A program made the position numbers and the translations under genes. Shown piece after piece: positions 44,216 through 54,582 of a DNA stretch of 64,000 nt. The stretch comes from Tubulanus polymorphus (Eukaryota; Nemertea; Palaeonemertea; Tubulaniformes; Tubulanidae). The notes below the pieces were generated by a model, which had not been told where the DNA came from, ran no database searches, and worked only from the letters and a program-made list of their open reading frames with translations. Position 1 is the first letter of the stretch; every line of letters starts with the position of its first letter. The stretch covers positions 13,087,962 through 13,151,961 of the forward strand of contig NC_134034.1 of the NCBI RefSeq assembly GCF_964204645.1, in the 5' to 3' direction.

Positions 44216-44450
44216 GGTCGATATAGCCAATCGCCGCTACGCAAAAGGGGATTTATTAAGGGGGATTTATTAAGGCGGCTATCTTTTCTAGAAAGGTCGA
44301 TCGATCTAATCACCGATAGTTAATTTGATGACGTAATAGGGGGATTTAACGGTCGCGGCCATCTTTTCTAGAAGGGTCGATAGGTCTAATCACCGATAGT
44401 TAATTCGATGACGCAATAATTTCAATCAATGAAGGCGACCATCTTTCACG
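44215..44450. repeat. Diverged tandem repeat with TCTAATCACCGATAGTTAA
   Basis: About 2.5 copies of a unit near 85-95 bp, each with CCATCTTTTCTAGAA, GGTCGATAGGTCTAATCACC and GATAGTTAATTCGATGACG. Confidence 0.75.
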
Positions 44451-45644
44451 GACGAGTTTTGATGCTGGTCGGTATTCGGGACCGGAATGTGGCTCCATCT
44501 ACGGCACCGCCCACAACACTGGGGAAATCCCCATTTTCATAAAAAAAACCCGTGGATAAGTCGCAAGGACCCTGAAAGGTTTTATAGTCCGCAAGGACAT
44601 TCTCCGCGAGCGCCCGCGTCACCCTAGGCGACACGTGACGTGTGACGTAGCTTTCTATCGTGTTTGACTGTTGCCATGAAACTGATACGAATTCCAGGTA
44701 AACACTTGGTGTGCTGTTCGCGAGTCGCGCATTTCTGTAATTATTGTCAACAACTGCGACTGAAACGACGAGAGAGAGGGAGAGAGAGAACTGCGCGCCA
44801 GATTTTACCTATTGTGTTTATATTTTCATCCACCGCAGAGCGGATCGACGTTTTAATTCGAAAGCGCTGTATACGGGGGGGGGGGGAGAGGGCGGATGGG
44901 GAGCGAACGTCGCGGATGTCTTGATGATAGATTATACTGTTGACAGTTACGAATTCACCGTCTATCATGCGCGCGTGTATAGGTATTCAAACATAGCGGA
45001 ATGCGAATTTTCGAGGCTTTTTTTCATTCGCTTTTCGAACGTGTTTCATCGTCCCTTCGTTTTTTCAATATAGTAAGCGACCGCCTGATCCGTAGCGACT
45101 AAAACAAACAAAATGGCGGTCGTTCTCGCCGATTTAAAGCTAATTTATTCATCATTCCTTCAACTCGATGCAAAATGGATATAAAAACGATGATTTATCT
45201 GGACTGCACAGCCCTACTGATTCGATTAGGACTTTTTTTTGTGGTATGCACGCCGACAATTAAGAGAAATATCTCCAAAAATCATCGATGCCAATCGAAA
45301 GTAAATTAATAGACTTTAATATCGTTAAAGCGGATCGATAATCAATATCAACCCGTATTTATGTGATATCTTGAATTTGTATTTGCTGTTTAAATTTATC
45401 GGCGCCATTCTCGCGAGATAATCAACAACCCGGAAATAAAATCCGAGCCAGTATACGCGAGCCCCGGGGATCCTCGGCCGGTAAATTTACTGCTCAGAAC
45501 TCTCCGAAAGAAACGTATGACAATCTGTCTTGAATACGTCGATTCATTGCACGTTATGTTGTCGCTCTCAAAACGCACTAAAAATCTGACACCGATTCCT
45601 AGGAATTTTATGAGGTGTATGCGTTATAGACTCCGCTCTCAAGT

Positions 45645-46098
45645 TACACACAGTCTGCTGAGGGACATCTCTCCGGTAGATCGTCTGTCATTAGACCCAC
45701 AGTCTGCTGAGGGACATCTCTCGGTAGATCGTCTGTCATTAGACCCACAGTCTGCTGAGGGATATCTCTCCGGTAGATCGTCTGTCATTAGACCCACAGT
45801 CTGCTGAGGGACATCTCTCCGGTAGATCGTCTGTCATTAGACACAAAGTCTGCTGAGGGACATCTCTCCGGTAGACCGTCTGCTGAGGGACATCTCTCCG
45901 GCAGATCGTCTGTCATTAGACCCACAGTCTGCTGAGGGACATCTCTCCGGTAGATCGTCTGTCATTAGACACAAAGTCTGCTGAGGGACATCTCTCCGGT
46001 AGATCGTCTGTCATTAGACACACAGTCTGCTGAGGGACATCTCTCCGGTAGATCGTCTGCTGAGGGACATCTCTCCGGTAGATCGTCTGTCATTAGAG
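45645..46098. repeat. 49-bp minisatellite
   Basis: About nine copies, some truncated, of CAGTCTGCTGAGGGACATCT, then CTCCGGTAGATCGTCTGTCA and TTAGACCCA. Two copies lack the CATTAGACACA part, showing deletions between direct repeats. Confidence 0.95.
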
Positions 46099-47205
46099 CG
46101 GATGACTAGCAGTCTGCAGTTGATTCCTAAATTTCTTACCGGAAATTATGTTCGTATAATTGTTAAGTTAGATTAGCGAAACGTTCAGCGGAGTCAGAGG
46201 TCACGGACGTGTGAAATGTTTTTAACTCAAGTATATAAAATCGAATAAAACATAACTGATGCATTAGATATTTCCATCGGTTGCGGATCATGAACTTTCT
46301 CTCTAGACAGCAGATCCATAAGGTTCGAATCCAACAATTAGTAATTTTGTTTTTTAAATTTCTACATAGTTCGTTTTTATCGTATTGTCTGTTCTCCGCG
46401 TTAACGGGCTATTCTACGAAAAGGAAATGTCATTGTTATAATGGTATTCACCAGCTTTTGAGCGAATGAGGCTATATTTACATATTGCCTTAAATGACTA
46501 TCTGATTGGAAGCCTAACGGCGAAGGAGAGCGCGAACGGCCAGTTAGAACTTCTTAATTCTTGATTGGCTCAAGCTTTAGGCAGAGTGATAATGATCCTC
46601 GTGTCTGCGGAAAATATGTATTTGTAGCCAATTGGCCATGATGGTCTGGTGTGAATTTGAAAATGTTTTCGGGTCGAGTGGGACTCGAACCCTGCTGCGT
46701 TACTAAAATACGAATGTTGAAACTAAATCATGTCCAGACCGGTCCAATTGGGGCCATACCTGGAACGGGCCAAATTTAGAACGGACCAAATCAGACTGCG
46801 CGTGCGAACACGCGTTGCTAAATTGGCTAGAGATAGTTACGACTTGCCCCGTAAGATGTCGCCGTGAGTATTTTAACCCGAGATTTATATCTAAATGATA
46901 GATTTATGAGTTATTTATTATGAAAAATTTTGATGATCGCAATTTATCATCATATCTGGACTCATACATCTATGGTAAATTGTAGGAAGGACATTTTTTC
47001 AAAACAAAGACTTTAATACGGACAACTTTGTCGATCAGTTCCAAACAACAGAAAAACGCTTCGTCGTCCCGAGGTCGAATACGGCTCAATACCGAAACAC
47101 GTTCTTCGTGAGATCCGTCCTCGACCGATGGAACCAACTGGACAAACAGACGATCTAGGCGTCGATCAGCTCCAGCGTATGATTGGCCTAGTAACGTTCA
47201 GGCTC
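46099..47205. other. Noncoding stretch
   Basis: A lone B-box-like GGGTTCGAGTCCC lies on the minus strand near 46682-46698 without a matching A box. Nothing else recognised. Confidence 0.4.
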
Positions 47206-47212
47206 TATAATT

Positions 47213-47616
47213 CCACAGTCGTGAGTTAGAGAGTTAACTCCTAGTTAAAATTAGTTCATTTTCGATATGAGTTAACTCTTAACCCACAACACTGTGAAAC
47301 TGGGACCTGGGTCCAGTTCCACAGTTCTGAGTTAAGATTTGACCCTGGGTTAAAACATTGAAAATGAACTAACTTTAACTCAGAGTTAACTCTAACTCAC
47401 AACTGTGGAACTGGGTCCAGAATGATAAACCAATGCTCTGTTCTCCGGTGCCAAGCTCCTCATCAGGACAACTTCTAACTATTGATACACTAACAGAAAT
47501 TGAAACGGTCACTGCCAATGACCAGGGTTCAGTTCCGAGTTAAGATTTAACTCATTGAAAATGAACTAACTTTAACTCAGAGTTGATCTTACTAACAACT
47601 GTGGAATTTGGTCCAT
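47213..47616. mobile_element. Cluster of three short palindromic MITEs
   Basis: The best copy is 47307-47420 (114 bp): left CTGGGTCCAGTTCCACAGTT, right (reversed) CTGGACCCAGTTCCACAGTT, interior GAGTTAAGATT and AATGAACTAACTTTAACTC. Less complete copies are at about 47213-47305 and 47525-47616. The TIR is nearly identical to part of the 39-bp minisatellite unit. Confidence 0.8.
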
Positions 47617-48241
47617 GATTGTCATGATACGCCCGATTTCCAAAAATCAAAATCCGTCTCCATCGCTCTTATCCAGTTTATCGATACGGTTTGCCGATGT
47701 ATTGTAATTATAATATTGTTTATCGTAGGATCGATTCGCTGAAGGGGTGGGGGCAAATACGAAATTATTTGCCGAAGGAAATTAACTGATATGCAATGTA
47801 AATCGAAACGGCGTGGATCTATTAAGGTTCGCGACGGGGTGAACAAACACGCGTCGTCTGCTCTATTACATAACCGTTTGTAAACGTAAACCGCCCTCCT
47901 CCCGCCCATTTACAGCGATCTCTCAATGAGCGCCGAAATATTTCACCGCGACATTAGAAAATAACTATTCGGTAAAATTATGATTAGTTACCGTCGTTAT
48001 TCTCAATCGTTTCAACGAATCGGTCATTATAACGATTTGTTCCCGATTGGCGACCTTCTCATTCTCTCCAAGACTTCACATATTCGGTAAGATTAGTTTT
48101 AGCGCGGAATACCTGAGGCGAACTTCTCGTTCTCGATCGTTTCCATGATTCGGTGAAGTTATGAATAATTTTTAATCGACCAAGACCTTCACCTTTGTTC
48201 TCGATAACCTCGACGATTCGATATCTATATAGCTATCGATC

Positions 48242-48500
48242 TCCTTTGCCGTTCGAGGAGGCCACTTATTGCAAGTGACGATCCGCTAGGTGTCACTAGT
48301 GTTCAGTAGGACATCAACTAGGCCTATTGTGTAATTTCATAATGCATGACCTCCTTAAACTATGATTTAAGTTCGGAGAAATAAAGTTACATGTTATCTT
48401 ATCAACTGTTGTTGTGGCAATGTAGAGGATTCGACTTGTAACAAGTGAGGATTCACCAGGTGTCGCTAGTGCGCAGTAGGTCATCAACTACTGGGGCCAG
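48242..48500. repeat. Two copies of a repeat containing AGGTGTCGCTAGTG
   Basis: GCAAGTGACGATCCGCTAGG and GTGTTCAGTAGGACATCAAC at 48271-48325; ACAAGTGAGGATTCACCAGG and GCGCAGTAGGTCATCAACTA at 48443-48490. Further copies are at about 54968-55015 and 61998-62048, and partial copies near 6597 and 48612-48660. Confidence 0.7.
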
Positions 48501-48611
48501 TTGCTAACTATTTGGTTAATTCAACCCGATAGACACGGCGACAATTCAAAGTTTGATATTACTATTCACCCGCCGGTTATCTTTAACCAACTTTTCAGCT
48601 ACTGATCCCAG
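48491..48611. mobile_element. 121-bp MITE, second copy of the 2841 family (inverted)
   Basis: Left CTGGGGCCAGTTGCTAAC; the right side, reversed, reads CTGGGATCAGTAG, AAAAGTTGGTTAAAGATAAC, CGGCGGGTGAATA, matching the left half of 2841-2962. Confidence 0.72.
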
Positions 48612-49139
48612 GATGGCAATCGAGGCAACCCGCTTGTGGCAAGCGAGGATCCGTTACACGGCAACGATGCGCAAATTTCTCCAGGAAATCCGATAAGACG
48701 AATTGATATCATTGCGACGAGTTTTAAAGCGATATTTCGACGATTCGATGATATTCGATACGCTCTCGGCTCCACGGTATTCCGTCGGTCGTCCGGGTAG
48801 AAGAGACACGCGAGAGATGCACCGAGTCTCGTCTGCGGCGTGGTGTTCATTTAGCCGGAATAATATATCTTACCGTTATTAATCATCACTGTATCATTAA
48901 TTACTAGTTGCACGCTTTAATAAGCTTATATATACCTGCAACTTCAGCCGATCGGTATATTATGGCGTGTGTATATACACTAGTTACGTATTTAGAGTTT
49001 AGTGGCGGTATTTTCTCTCTCCCTGATTAGCACCGCGAAACGTTGGCCTTGCGCAATCAGCGAATCGTCGAATGTATCGAATCGAATCAGTTACGTTCGA
49101 ATTTGCCGTGACCAGGTCGTCTAATTTACTTCTAATCCA

Positions 49140-49415
49140 GAGTTCAACAGTAGTGTGGGTTTAATTTGACCCTGAACCGGCAGTTCCACAGTTTTGAGGG
49201 ATTGCTTTGACTCTGAGTCCAGTTCCACAGTTGTGTGGGTTTAATTTGACCCTGAACCGGCAGTTCCACAGTTGTGAGGGATTGCTTTGACTCTGAGTCC
49301 AGTTCCACAGTTGTGTGGGTTTAATTTGACCCTGAACCGGCAGTTCCACAGTTGTGAGGGATTGCTTTGACTCTGAGTCCAGTTCCACAGTTGTGTATGG
49401 ATTTAATTTGACCCT
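49140..49415. repeat. 39-bp minisatellite (array 3), dimeric form
   Basis: Alternating units TTCCACAGTTGTGTGGGTTT-AATTTGACCCTGAACCGG and TTCCACAGTTGTGAGGGATT-GCTTTGACTCTGAGTCC give a repeat of about 78 bp, present just over three times. Confidence 0.93.
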
Positions 49416-49830
49416 GGCTACAGGTCCCCAGTTTCCCAGTTCTTTCCATAGTTCTTGGTTAGGATTGAGACTTTATTCGTTTTCAATTTTAAACTCTTGG
49501 GCCAAATTTACACCTATAACCGTCGTCCTGGGTTCCGATTACTCACGTTACCTGCGGATCATTTTCCACAAAACTGCAGGAGTATTCCATTTGGTTTTCT
49601 ATCTTTCTCATTTTCAATCATTCCCAATGAAATCAGTGCAACATTATTGATAGCAAGTTTGTGCTGTAAAGTGCCAATTAGCGAACTCTTTCGCCAATGC
49701 TACAGTATTCAAACTTACCTCGGAAAAACTTCTCGCTTAGAAATCAGGTCGGGCGCATGTACCATCGATCAACCAGTGAATAAATCCATTTCGGTGTCGA
49801 TTCTAAAATCTGTCGTTTTTGCCTCGCTTT

Positions 49831-50166
49831 TTAAAAATGTCTATAAACCGATCCCGTTTTGAACGGCAACAGATAAAAAAGAAAACTCAATTTTCCATAA
49901 ATCCGATTATTTGAAATGAAGCGTTTGAACCGGCGCGACAATGCCAGTTCGATCGCGCCTATGTATATTATGTTTTCGATGGTAAGCTGTTGTCGTATTT
50001 CGAGTTGTTTGTCGCTGATTTCATCAATTTCACAATAGCTTAATCCGTTGTCGTTTCGGCGACATTCGATTGAAAGCACCGGTTTCGATTGTGCTGCTGC
50101 TGCTGCTGCTGCTGCTGCCGCTGCTGCTGCTGCTGCGTGTGACTCAGTGATGGACTCGTCTGTCAC
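49831..50166 (-). other. Candidate 111-codon open frame with poly-Ala tract (uncertain)
   Basis: Starts MTDESITESH, then about 15 Ala encoded by a GCA/GCG run (plus-strand CTG repeat at 50093-50137), then a non-repetitive KPVLSIECRRNDNGLSYCEI and further residues. No domain recognised; no splice partner seen. It may be chance. Confidence 0.2.
50093..50137. repeat. (CTG)n trinucleotide repeat
   Basis: About 15 triplets, with one CCG interruption. Confidence 0.95.
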
Positions 50167-50844
50167 TAGCGCGCTGTTTACAGTCTGTTCCGCGTCGCGA
50201 TTATTCAGCGGAATCGCACGAACAGGTGCCGCGCCATCATCGTTACATCAAATTCTCAGTTGGCGATATTTGAATACGAATAGTCTTTTAGGTTATTATT
50301 GAAAGTACGCGCACGAGTATTTTCAACTTCATATATCTGATATCTAAAAATACTTGACAAATTTCGGTTTCCTCCTGCCATCCTTAGCTGCCTGAGGTCC
50401 ACTAAAATTCGGTAACCTAAATAAGGACATCGAAAATTATTTCTATAGTTTAATTATTATTAAGTTTATAAATCTTTTTTTTCAATGGGCAACACATCCC
50501 CTCCCCCCCCCCCCTATTAAGCACAGCCTCTACGGCTCGGATTCGTCAAGTTGTGAAATCGTATCTAAACAATAAGTAAATAAATCATCATTGAATTGCT
50601 ACCACAAAAAATACAGATTTTAACCGAAATAAGAAGGACCCAGCGTTTCACCTTGCCTCATGACGATATGTACGGAATGAACACCAGTGTGATTGTTGCT
50701 TGATGTATAAATAGAAGTTCAATGTGAGTGATATTGTAGATGCGAAATGATCTACCATCGGTGATATCGTGTATCACAGTACACGTTCATCTGTAAATGA
50801 AAGGTGAAAAGTGCACTTACGATTCTTAACTTCCTCAGTTTGAT

Positions 50845-51395
50845 TGGAATTTGATGACATCCATGAGACTCTGTCACAGTACAAACCCCTGTCCTAGTAG
50901 ACACATCCTCCCTCACAGGGATTTGAACCTGATGACATCACGAGACTCTGTCACAGTACAAACCCCTGTCCTAGTAGACACATCCTCCCTCACAGAGATT
51001 TAAACCCTGATGACATCATGAGACTCTGTCACAGTACAAACCCCTGTCCTAGAAGACACATCCTCCCTCACAGGGATTTGAACCTGATGACATCGTGAGA
51101 CTCTGTCACAGTACAAACCCCTGTCCTAGTAGACACATCCTCCCTCACAGGGATTTGAACCTGATGACATCATGAGACTCTGTCACAGTACAAACCCCTG
51201 TCCTAGTAGACACATCCTCCCTCACAGAGATTTGAACCCTGATGACATCATGAGACTCTGTCACAGTACAAACCCCTGTCCTAGTAGACACATCCTCCCT
51301 CACAGGGATTTGAACCTGATGGCATCATGAGACTCTGTCACAGTACAAACCCCTGTCCTAGTAGACACATCCTCCCTCACAAGGATTTGAACCTA
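50845..51395 (-). repeat. 77-bp B-box satellite (array 3)
   Basis: About seven copies in the same orientation as array 2. The last unit decays into unique sequence at about 51395. Confidence 0.97.
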
Positions 51396-53465
51396 CGGTT
51401 TCATGGGACTCGTACTACAAACCTCCGCTTCCTCCAGCTCAGCTTGAAGCTACCAAATCCGTTAAAAGAAAACTAAAGCGTTTATCGTGTTATTATCGGC
51501 GCTGCCCTCGGGCTCCTGTTCGAGATAATTCACTTCGCGTCCGGTACAGCGACGACACCAGCTCTGTATATACATCGTCTCAACACAATTCCACTTCACC
51601 CAACACGGTGCTTAATACACGACAAACTGTTTATCTCCACTCGCACGAGATAAAGCCTCCCTGAGAAAAATCCGTTTTAAAATACCCGCTGTAATAAACA
51701 TAATTTCATATCACTCTGTTCGCCATTTTGGAGGCTGTGGTCGTCACCACGCTGCATCCTGTCTGACAGCCAGTTCTAAAGCCTTATCTTTCTATTTGCC
51801 CGTATAACTATTGCTTGTGGAAGTAGATATCACAATATTTAGAATTCGATCCTGAGAATTCCACAGCTTCGGCTTTTAAATGGAATGGAATGGAATGGAA
51901 CGGAACGGAACGGAACGGAACGGAATATAATAGAATAGAGTAGAATGGTTTATTTCGCTCAAACCAAACAATTTACGAAGCTTAAAAACAAGAAAACAGA
52001 AATACACATATAATAGCATAATGATAGAGATAACAGATATGTATACATGAAATTTACTTAAATAGCTAGAGACCGGCATTTACAAATCTAGCGAGTTTAA
52101 TTAGGATATTGTTATCTACAGTAATTGTGACATCTTAAAAGTGTCAGGTCTACTTACGTAACAATGACGTCGTACAACTGCGCCCTCTTGTGTTCAGTAA
52201 CACAGTCACAACGCTCCTGTTTATCATATTTCGAAGAAAATTACGTCGTGTAAATAACTGCAGATGTTGTTGAATGACGTCACTGAAGTGGATTCGTCCG
52301 AAATGCCATGAAGATCATCAATTATTCACCGTTAAAATGCGCGACGATTTTCACTTGAAAATTCACTGCATCGCGGATTATGGTTTATCACGTCGTTTAT
52401 GACGTCATCGAAAAAGACGTTTCAAAACGCCGTTTAATTACGTATTACGTTAAATCATCGGCGCCTCGCGATGATCCAACGTGTTGTAATTCTCCGAACA
52501 GAATAAAAGAGATTCTAAGATCGTTTTTAAGTCATCACTCTTCGGTCTTGAACTTTTCTCATTATTGAATCAATTTTCGGTGAAATCAATTCTATACCCT
52601 GAGTGAAAAAAATGTGAAAGTTCTTATATCCTATGAATCGTTTGATGGTTTTCACATTTGGAAGCCCAAAACATCAGAGTTCAAATTTCATCGAAAATGA
52701 ACTGATTCTCACTGCGAATAAGGATTAGGATTAGGATAAGGATTAGGATTATGATTAGGATTAGGATTTCATTCACTCTCCTCCAACCATTTCTATGGAG
52801 GGAGACTTATACAAAGTATACAATATTTACAATTAACAGAAAGTATAAACTTTGATAAAATATAACAAAGTTATTAACAATATATACATACACTGAATAA
52901 TAAGCTGTTTTGTTGCGCCATCTGGTGACGGCCAGAATCTCACTGTCGATTCAAAACCAATCATAGCGTGAATGATGCATTTCACAAAAAAAATCTCACT
53001 CGGCATTTGATCGTGTTTCTCTATCAATTAAATCAACATAAAAATAGCACTTGATTTGGTTTTGGTGAAACTGGGCGGCGCTGACTGGTTCCCATCCCTC
53101 GGCGGCCGTGTGAATATTGCATGTTTTGATACGTGCGCGTCGTTGCGGTTCGAGCCCCGATTTTTCCAATGCGATGAAATGCGATGTTTATATTAATTGT
53201 CACGTCTCTGTTAATCAGGATCTCGTCCTCGCTGCTGTGATTAATCGCGATGTAATTAAATTGATTCTCATCATTCGATTAATAACTGAACGATGACATT
53301 CGCTTTATTTATCCGAAATAAAAGCGCGCTACCTCGCATCAGCAGCGGCGGCAGCGGCAGTAGCAGCAGCAGCGAATCGGGGATCATTTCTGAACGAACA
53401 AAAATAACCGGCTCATAGAATCGGAAAAAATCGAAACGGTAGATTCGTAGCCTCTACGGGTCCCT
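51396..53465. other. Noncoding stretch with simple repeats
   Basis: Contains the (GGAAT)n/(GGAAC)n run at 51880-51930 and a (GGATTA)n run at 52725-52768, which resembles but is not the TTAGGG telomere repeat. CACAAGAGGGCGC (minus, near 52190) and CACCAGATGGCGC (minus, near 52917) are CTCF-like. Short GCA/GCG repeats lie at 53338-53375. No gene recognised. Confidence 0.45.
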
Positions 53466-53469
53466 TTTC

Positions 53470-53690
53470 CTAGGTATTTGTCCTATGACCCAGTTCCCAC
53501 AGTTGTGTGGGTTTTTAATTTGACTGGACCCGGTTCCACAGTTTAATGTGATCAATCTTACTCTGGATCCAGTTCCACAGTTGTGTGCGGGTTTAATTCG
53601 ACTCTGGACCCAGTTCCACAGTTGTGCGGGTTTAATTCGACTCTGGACCCAGTTCCACAGTTGTTTGGATTTGACTGTCAACCCGCAGTA
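53470..53690. repeat. 39-bp minisatellite (array 4)
   Basis: About five copies, reversed relative to arrays 1 and 2: CAGTTCCACAGTTGTGTGGG then TTTAATTTGACTGGACC and variants. Confidence 0.92.
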
Positions 53691-53995
53691 GTATGTGATG
53701 TGCGCACCTAGCTGGCTCGACGGAGCAGGTCTATTTCAGCTGGCCGGTTTACTGACAAACCGCGGTACCGGTAACTATAAGGATTTTTACCTCTCACTCG
53801 CTGTCAGTGAGATTCTGAATTATCTAAAGATTTAATCTGAATGCTCGAGCATGTTCGGCGCAGTGTTTAAACATGTCGTTGAATATTCGCTTGTCTGATT
53901 GTGTCCGTTTGTTACGAGAGTTCTCCAAGTAACTGTCAATCTTCACTATTGCTAGTATCGACGAAAGCGGTACCAACTAATAGACCTCGTGCGGG

Positions 53996-54582
53996 CATCG
54001 CGAGACTCTGTCACAGTACAAACCCCTGTCCTAGTAGACACATCCTCCCTCACAGGGATTTGAACCTGATGACATCATGAGACTCTGTCACAGTACAAAC
54101 CCCTGTCCTAGTAGACACATCCTCCCTCACAGGGATTTGAACCTGATGACATCGCGAGACTCTGTTACAGTACAAACCCCTGTCCTAGTAGACACATCCT
54201 CCCTCACAGGGATTTGAACCTGATGACATCATGAGACTCTGTCACAGTACAAACCCCTGTTCTAGTAGACACATCCTCCCTCACAGGGATTTGAACCTGA
54301 TGACATCATGAGACTCTGTCACAGTACATACCCCTGTCCTAGTAGACACATCCTCCCTCACAGGGATTTGAACCTGATGACATCACGAGACTCTGTCACA
54401 GTACAAACCCCTGTCCTAGTAGACACATCCTCCCTCACAGGGATTTGAACCTGATGACATCATGAGACTCTGTCACAGTACAAACCCCTGTCCTAGTAGA
54501 CACATCCTCCCTCACAGGGATTTGAACCTGATGACATCGTGAGACTCTGTCACAGTACAAACCCCTATCCTCCCTCACAGGG
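53996..54582 (-). repeat. 77-bp B-box satellite (array 4)
   Basis: About 7.5 copies, same orientation as arrays 2 and 3; the last is truncated inside the CCCTATCCTCCC segment. Confidence 0.97.

Noticed and set aside
44446-44634. 62-codon minus-strand frame with a protein-like composition
   Set aside because: No family recognised, no splice partner, and it borders a tandem repeat.
17345-54582. CRISPR-like arrays (77-bp and 92-bp regular repeats)
   Set aside because: The repeats are head-to-tail with no unique spacers, in a eukaryotic, intron-rich context. They are satellites.
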